Shown: positions 28,935 through 32,500 of the stretch, piece after piece
Numbering within the stretch: the first letter of the stretch is position 1
Layout: every line of letters starts with the position of its first letter
DNA from: Chara braunii
Lineage: Eukaryota; Streptophyta; Charophyceae; Charales; Characeae
Assembly (NCBI GenBank): GCA_003427395.1
Contig: BFEA01000253.1
Span: 905,027 to 937,526, forward strand
Direction: 5' to 3'
DNA length: 32,500 bases
The notes under the pieces: generated by a model
Told to the model about the DNA's origin: nothing
Databases searched by the model: none
What the model saw: the letters and a program-made list of their open reading frames with translations, nothing else
Position numbers and translations under genes: made by a program

Positions 28935-29480
28935 TTCTCTCGCTGATCGGTATAAGAAATTGCTGAAAAATTCCATAGCATCTCCCTTAGATTGGGTGTA
29001 TTGCTAAAATTTTTTTAACAAAATCTTAACTAACTCCTTTAATTAAAAAAAAAGAAATATACCACAATACTAACACTTCTCTGGAATGTAAGCCATGGGT
29101 GTATTGCCAAAATTTTAATAATCGAGTCTTAACTAGCTCGTTTAATTTTACAAAACAATTGAAGCAAGTACCAACACTTCTTTAGGAAAGTAAACTACGA
29201 AAATTTTACTAGGCCAAATCTAGAATTCAAAGTGCAACTAGACTTCAAGTTTGCAGAGACATTTTTTTTGTTAACTCTTTGAATTAGCAAAATTTTCGCC
29301 AACACTTCCTCTAGGGAAGTATGATTCCAAAATTTATACTAAGTCAAATTCAGAGTTAGAGTCCAACCTAGCTTTGCAAAAACAAAATTTGACTAACTTC
29401 TTGAATTTGTAGAAAATTGGGCAGCGCTTCCTCTAGGAAGGTAGGCTACTAAATATTTACGAAGTGAAATGCGACATGCA
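28935..29480. repeat. AT-rich tandem array, ~115-bp diverged units
   Basis: A word of the form AACACTTCYTCTAGGRAAGTA recurs near 29071, 29190, 29298 and 29423, each followed by ACTA-type sequence and an AATTT/TTTAATT-rich stretch with TAACTnnCT. Within the word CTTCC and GGAAG pair. The units are too diverged to fix borders. No coding signal is seen. Confidence 0.6.
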
Positions 29481-29840
29481 ACTGGATTTGGGATAAGTCT
29501 GACACTTAACTTGATTGTCAGTCCTAGAGTTAGTGTGCATGATACTAGTTTTGGAAAGATACTATGAGCTAAATCTAGTTCCGATTCTTAGTAAAGCCGA
29601 TCCTACCCTATCCCAAACTCCCGCCTCCATCCATTCTATTATGCCTATCGCTACAACACTTGGTGAGTATCTAAGCGACTAACTATCAAAAAATGTCTGC
29701 CCCCCAAAGAACAAACTCAGAAAACACACAAGTAAGCACAATAACATATCTCACCAACCCTTATATCTTTCTTCAAAGTACTTAGTTCATTCAAGTTCGA
29801 CTCTCAATTTGTTAAACCCTTTTACCCCCTCTTACATATG
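29481..29840. other. Gene-free stretch
   Basis: I see no open frame of note, no repeat and no RNA gene here. The composition is AT-rich. Confidence 0.5.
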
Positions 29841-29912
29841 ACATAGGATTAGACCGCCCCGTCATAGGGGTACGTCCAACTTGCCTAATTACTAGCATAA
29901 CATATATATGAC

Positions 29913-30658
29913 CAGGGTCACCAGCCCGTACGTACGGAGGTCCCAGGGCTGACCTCCGTATGTACGGGCGTTCGAGGTCCCGTTCGAGGTCTGAACTAGA
30001 AGGCGTTTGGCTCCCGTCAAAACTTATTTCGAGGCCTAAAAATATATATATTTTTTATGAATTTTTTTTTGCGAGTTTTCTATGATGTGAGGTACATGCC
30101 TATGAAGTTTAACGCCATTTGGCTCAGCCAAAAAATAATTAAAAATCACCAAAGATGGAGGTGTCGAAACATGCTCACCCACGTTTTTTTTTCCATTTTT
30201 TACTTTTTGTTTTCACTTTAGTTCGGGGCCTAAACAATTTTATTATTTTTTTAAACTTTTTTTGTGGGTTTGTATTATGTGACGTACACATCTGTAAATG
30301 TTCAGGGCATTTGGCTATGCCAAAAAAAAAAGAAAAATTTCCAAAGATGGTGGTGTCGAAAACGTGCTCGCGCACTCACTAAATTTCATTCTCTTTTTAT
30401 TCTTGGTTATTTTTATTATTAGTATTTGTTCTACGTATTTTATTTTTATTTCAAATTTGGTTAGGAATTTGGACGTAATGCTCAGGCATATGTTGTTTAG
30501 TTTTCCAGATCTTTTTGTTTTTTTGTTTTGTTTTGTTTTGTCTTTTGTTTTTTTTTGTCCGTGTTCGGCCCGAACGACCGAATGCATCCCCAAGGGGTCC
30601 TGTACGTTCGGGCGTTCAGGTTCGGGCGTTCGGCCCGTCCCGAAAGTCGGTTACCCTG
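29913..30658. mobile_element. 746-bp non-autonomous hAT-like element, 8-bp TSD
   Basis: The ends are CAGGGTCACC and, on the other strand, CAGGGTAACC. TATATGAC stands directly before (29905-29912) and directly after (30659-30666). Short TIRs beginning CAGGG with a perfect 8-bp duplication fit the hAT superfamily. Removing the element plus one duplication restores a satellite unit (…CATATATATGAC|TAGACC…). The interior holds a subterminal hairpin (29924-29969), GTTCGGGCGTTC repeats near the right end (about 30606-30632), and two diverged copies of a unit of about 200 bp (about 30028-30180 and 30222-30375, both ending AAAGATGGNGGTGTCGAAAA-type). It encodes no transposase. Confidence 0.85.
29924..29969. 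repeat. 18-bp-arm subterminal hairpin of the hAT-like element
   Basis: GCCCGTACGTACGGAGGT (29924-29941) and ACCTCCGTATGTACGGGC (29952-29969) pair with one mismatch around a 10-nt loop. Confidence 0.85.
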
Positions 30659-31210
30659 TATATGACTAGACCATCCTACGGTTACGTCTAGCCCATGTAG
30701 ATGCTAAACATAAAGAATATGACTACACCGGTACGTCGTGTCCCTGTTTAACATTTACATAAGGCGTATGGCTAGGTCGCCCCATCCTAGGGGTACGCCT
30801 GATCAGGACAGACAATTGACATATGATAGATGACTAGACCGTCCCATCCTAGGGGTACGTCCAATATGTACCTGGGCAACGACATAAGGCATATGCCTAG
30901 GCCGCCCCATCCAGGGATATGCCTAACCTGCCCAAACAACTACACATTGCATAGGACTAGACCGTCCTATCCTAGGGGTACGTCTAGCCTGTCTAAACAA
31001 CAACTTCACGGCATATGGCTGGACCGCCCCATCGTAGGGTTCGTCCAGCCTCCGTAACAACAACAACATCTAACATGTAAACTCACAAGTTTTTTTTCTC
31101 TTCGAGCAGACGATCAAGGGTACGTCCAACCCTGCTTTAACCATGCTCAAAGTTTGATAATCAGCTTTATAGTAACGTTTATCCTAGGGGTACGTCCAGT
31201 CTGTCCAGGT

Positions 31211-32500
31211 TACCATCAGGGAAGTGAGCCGTCCGAAAAAGGCCGGGTTGTAAAGGGGATTTCAAAATAGAATGCTCATATGCATTCATAGCCTTCAGAG
31301 CTCATCCAAATCGCCGAGTCAAACAAAATCACTTTCCAAGAAGTGGACCCACAACCTGCTGATCTCACATTAAAACATATACCACAAGGCAAAGTGAGCT
31401 GGGATAAAAGTCAAACCTGTTGATGGAAACTTCAGAGCAGCAACCCAGCATGGTCACTACCATGAACCATGTGTACCCAGACTCAACACCAGCCAAATGG
31501 GCCCTTCAGCTCAGCCCGAGGGGTTTGCATGCCAACCAACCACGGTATAATTGCCCGGGAGCTCAAAACAGAATTATGGCTATTCAATTTGGAAGGTGAG
31601 TTTTAGAAGGTGAGATAGCAGATATCAAGGAAACATCTCTCATATTCAAGGACTGCATTAGGTCAAGGCTCATTCCAACCCCGAACCCATCAACAGAACC
31701 GGACAGATACCAGGATGGACAATCATATGCTAGCAACCGCTAGTTTTGTGTGAAAAAGGACAGCCTGGGGATTGAGAACAATGAGAAGCAAAAGGCTCCG
31801 ACAACAGTTTGAGTTATCTTGGCTACTACAGGAATTTTACACAGTCCTCACAAAAAGACTGAAGAACGATTTTACTAACTATAACTCCAAACCTAAAGAA
31901 CCTGGGCATTGTAAAAGTGTTATGTTATGACCTGCAAAATCACAGACTGAGAACTCTGCCGATTTATGAGTTTTGCCGCCGGAATGCGTGACTTGCTGAG
32001 ATTCCGGCTTTCTGCTGAGATTTCTAAGTATGTGTGTGTGCGTGCTTGCTGGGTTTCCACGTGCTTGTCTGAGAGTACGATTGCTTGGGTGTGTGTGTGA
32101 CCCGCCAGGGTACTTGTATGCTTGGAAGGCCCTCTGGCCTGGTACTTACCTGTGGCTGTGCCTTTGTGGGTTGCAGCGGGATGTAGCGGTATGCTAGGCC
32201 TGCGTAGCTAAAAAACACTCGAGTGGTGGATAGACTAGGGCCACATAGCTTAGAAAACACTTGAGTAGCAGAAGGCAGGCAGAAGAAGACAAAAGTCAGT
32301 ACCTTTAGAGGCTGAGTGAATTTTAGGAGTCCGGTAGGCCTAGGTCTATGTGTACCAGTCCAGTAGTCTGAGTCTAGGGCCTGTAGCGGACGATATCAGA
32401 CCTGCAATGATGTTTCCCTCTGAAAGGAGGAAGGTACCGGATGCTTGGGAGGCCAAGTGGTCTGGAAAGTCACTGCCCAAGAGGCAGCTGCTCGGTATAT
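31211..32500. other. Unresolved non-coding stretch
   Basis: No frame over about 80 codons and no recognisable family. The left part (31250-31950) is of mixed composition. GT-rich DNA lies at about 32029-32100. A phrase GTAC(T/C)...GATGCTTGG(A/G)AGGCC...CTGG occurs near 32112-32140 and again at 32434-32465, hinting at a longer repeat that continues beyond the window. An LTR or UTR of a retroelement is possible, but nothing proves it. Confidence 0.35.
32195..32276. repeat. Two diverged 41-bp tandem units
   Basis: TAGGCCTGCGTAGCTAAAAA... (32195-32235) and TAGGGCCACATAGCTTAGAA... (32236-32276) share AAACACT(C/T)GAGT and differ at several bases. Confidence 0.75.

Larger units (their letters stand above)
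29841..31210. repeat. ~60-bp hairpin satellite, split by a transposon
   Basis: Units of about 60-64 bp have the consensus CATATGRCTAGACCGYCCC, ATCCTAGGGGTACGTCYAR, CCTGYCYAAACAACNACA. They start near 29841, 30659, 30718 (deleted inside), 30767, 30828, 30890, 30950 and 31012. Decayed pieces lie near 31108 and 31178. The bases either side of the conserved CCCATCCTAGGGGTAC loop pair, and the paired arms change together between units. The 29913-30658 element interrupts one unit. Confidence 0.8.

Noticed and set aside
30298-30669. 123-codon frame as a membrane protein
   Set aside because: It lies inside the hAT-like element, is T-rich by composition and runs past the element end; no support for a gene.

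Overview
This window looks like repeat-dense nuclear DNA from a eukaryote and contains no intact host gene that I can defend. Evidence for a large eukaryotic genome: long poly-A/poly-T runs, many microsatellites ((CT)n, (CA)n, (GA)n, (TCC)n), decayed LINE retrotransposons, a Penelope-like retroelement pair, several non-autonomous DNA transposons with target-site duplications (TSDs), and tandem satellites. The Penelope-like proteins (Gly/Asn-rich zinc-knuckle N-terminus, then GIY-YIG, then RT) and the LINE proteins give me an impression of the green lineage, possibly a charophyte alga such as Chara. That is an impression only, not a proven identification.

Layout. 1-9.4 kb: accessory intergenic DNA made of low-complexity tracts, minisatellites and many short fold-back elements. 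It has three places where a bare poly-A/T run is flanked by a direct repeat, one tRNA-like (SINE-type) relic on the minus strand, and one weak candidate for host exons (8.5-8.9 kb). At 4146-4183 there is a perfect back-to-back Tn5/Nextera mosaic-end pair, almost certainly a library artefact in the assembly, next to a (CA)n tract. 9.4-10.1 kb: a long-TIR element carrying a nested 195-bp MITE with a perfect 9-bp TSD. 10.1-20.3 kb: a stack of minus-strand LINE fragments, three of them with a poly-T on their left (the 3' poly-A side). The three larger copies cover APE endonuclease, reverse transcriptase and the C-terminal zinc finger; all are broken.

20.3-28.9 kb: two head-to-tail copies on the plus strand of a Penelope-like element whose GIY-YIG endonuclease lies upstream of the RT. 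Copy A is 5'-truncated. Copy B is close to full length and begins with a Gly/Asn-rich zinc-knuckle region. Both copies carry, at the same place in the 3' region, a degenerate hammerhead-ribozyme-like core; the two candidate cleavage sites lie 5516 nt apart. Copy B is also split by a 472-bp insertion built of direct and inverted modules.

28.9-31.2 kb: an AT-rich array of about 115-bp units, then a satellite of about 60 bp whose units form hairpins with compensatory arm changes. One satellite unit is split by a 746-bp hAT-like element with a perfect 8-bp TSD. 31.2-32.5 kb: no recognisable gene. The whole window reads as a graveyard of nested mobile elements, and the permuted Penelope-like pair with its ribozyme candidates is the most interesting system in it.
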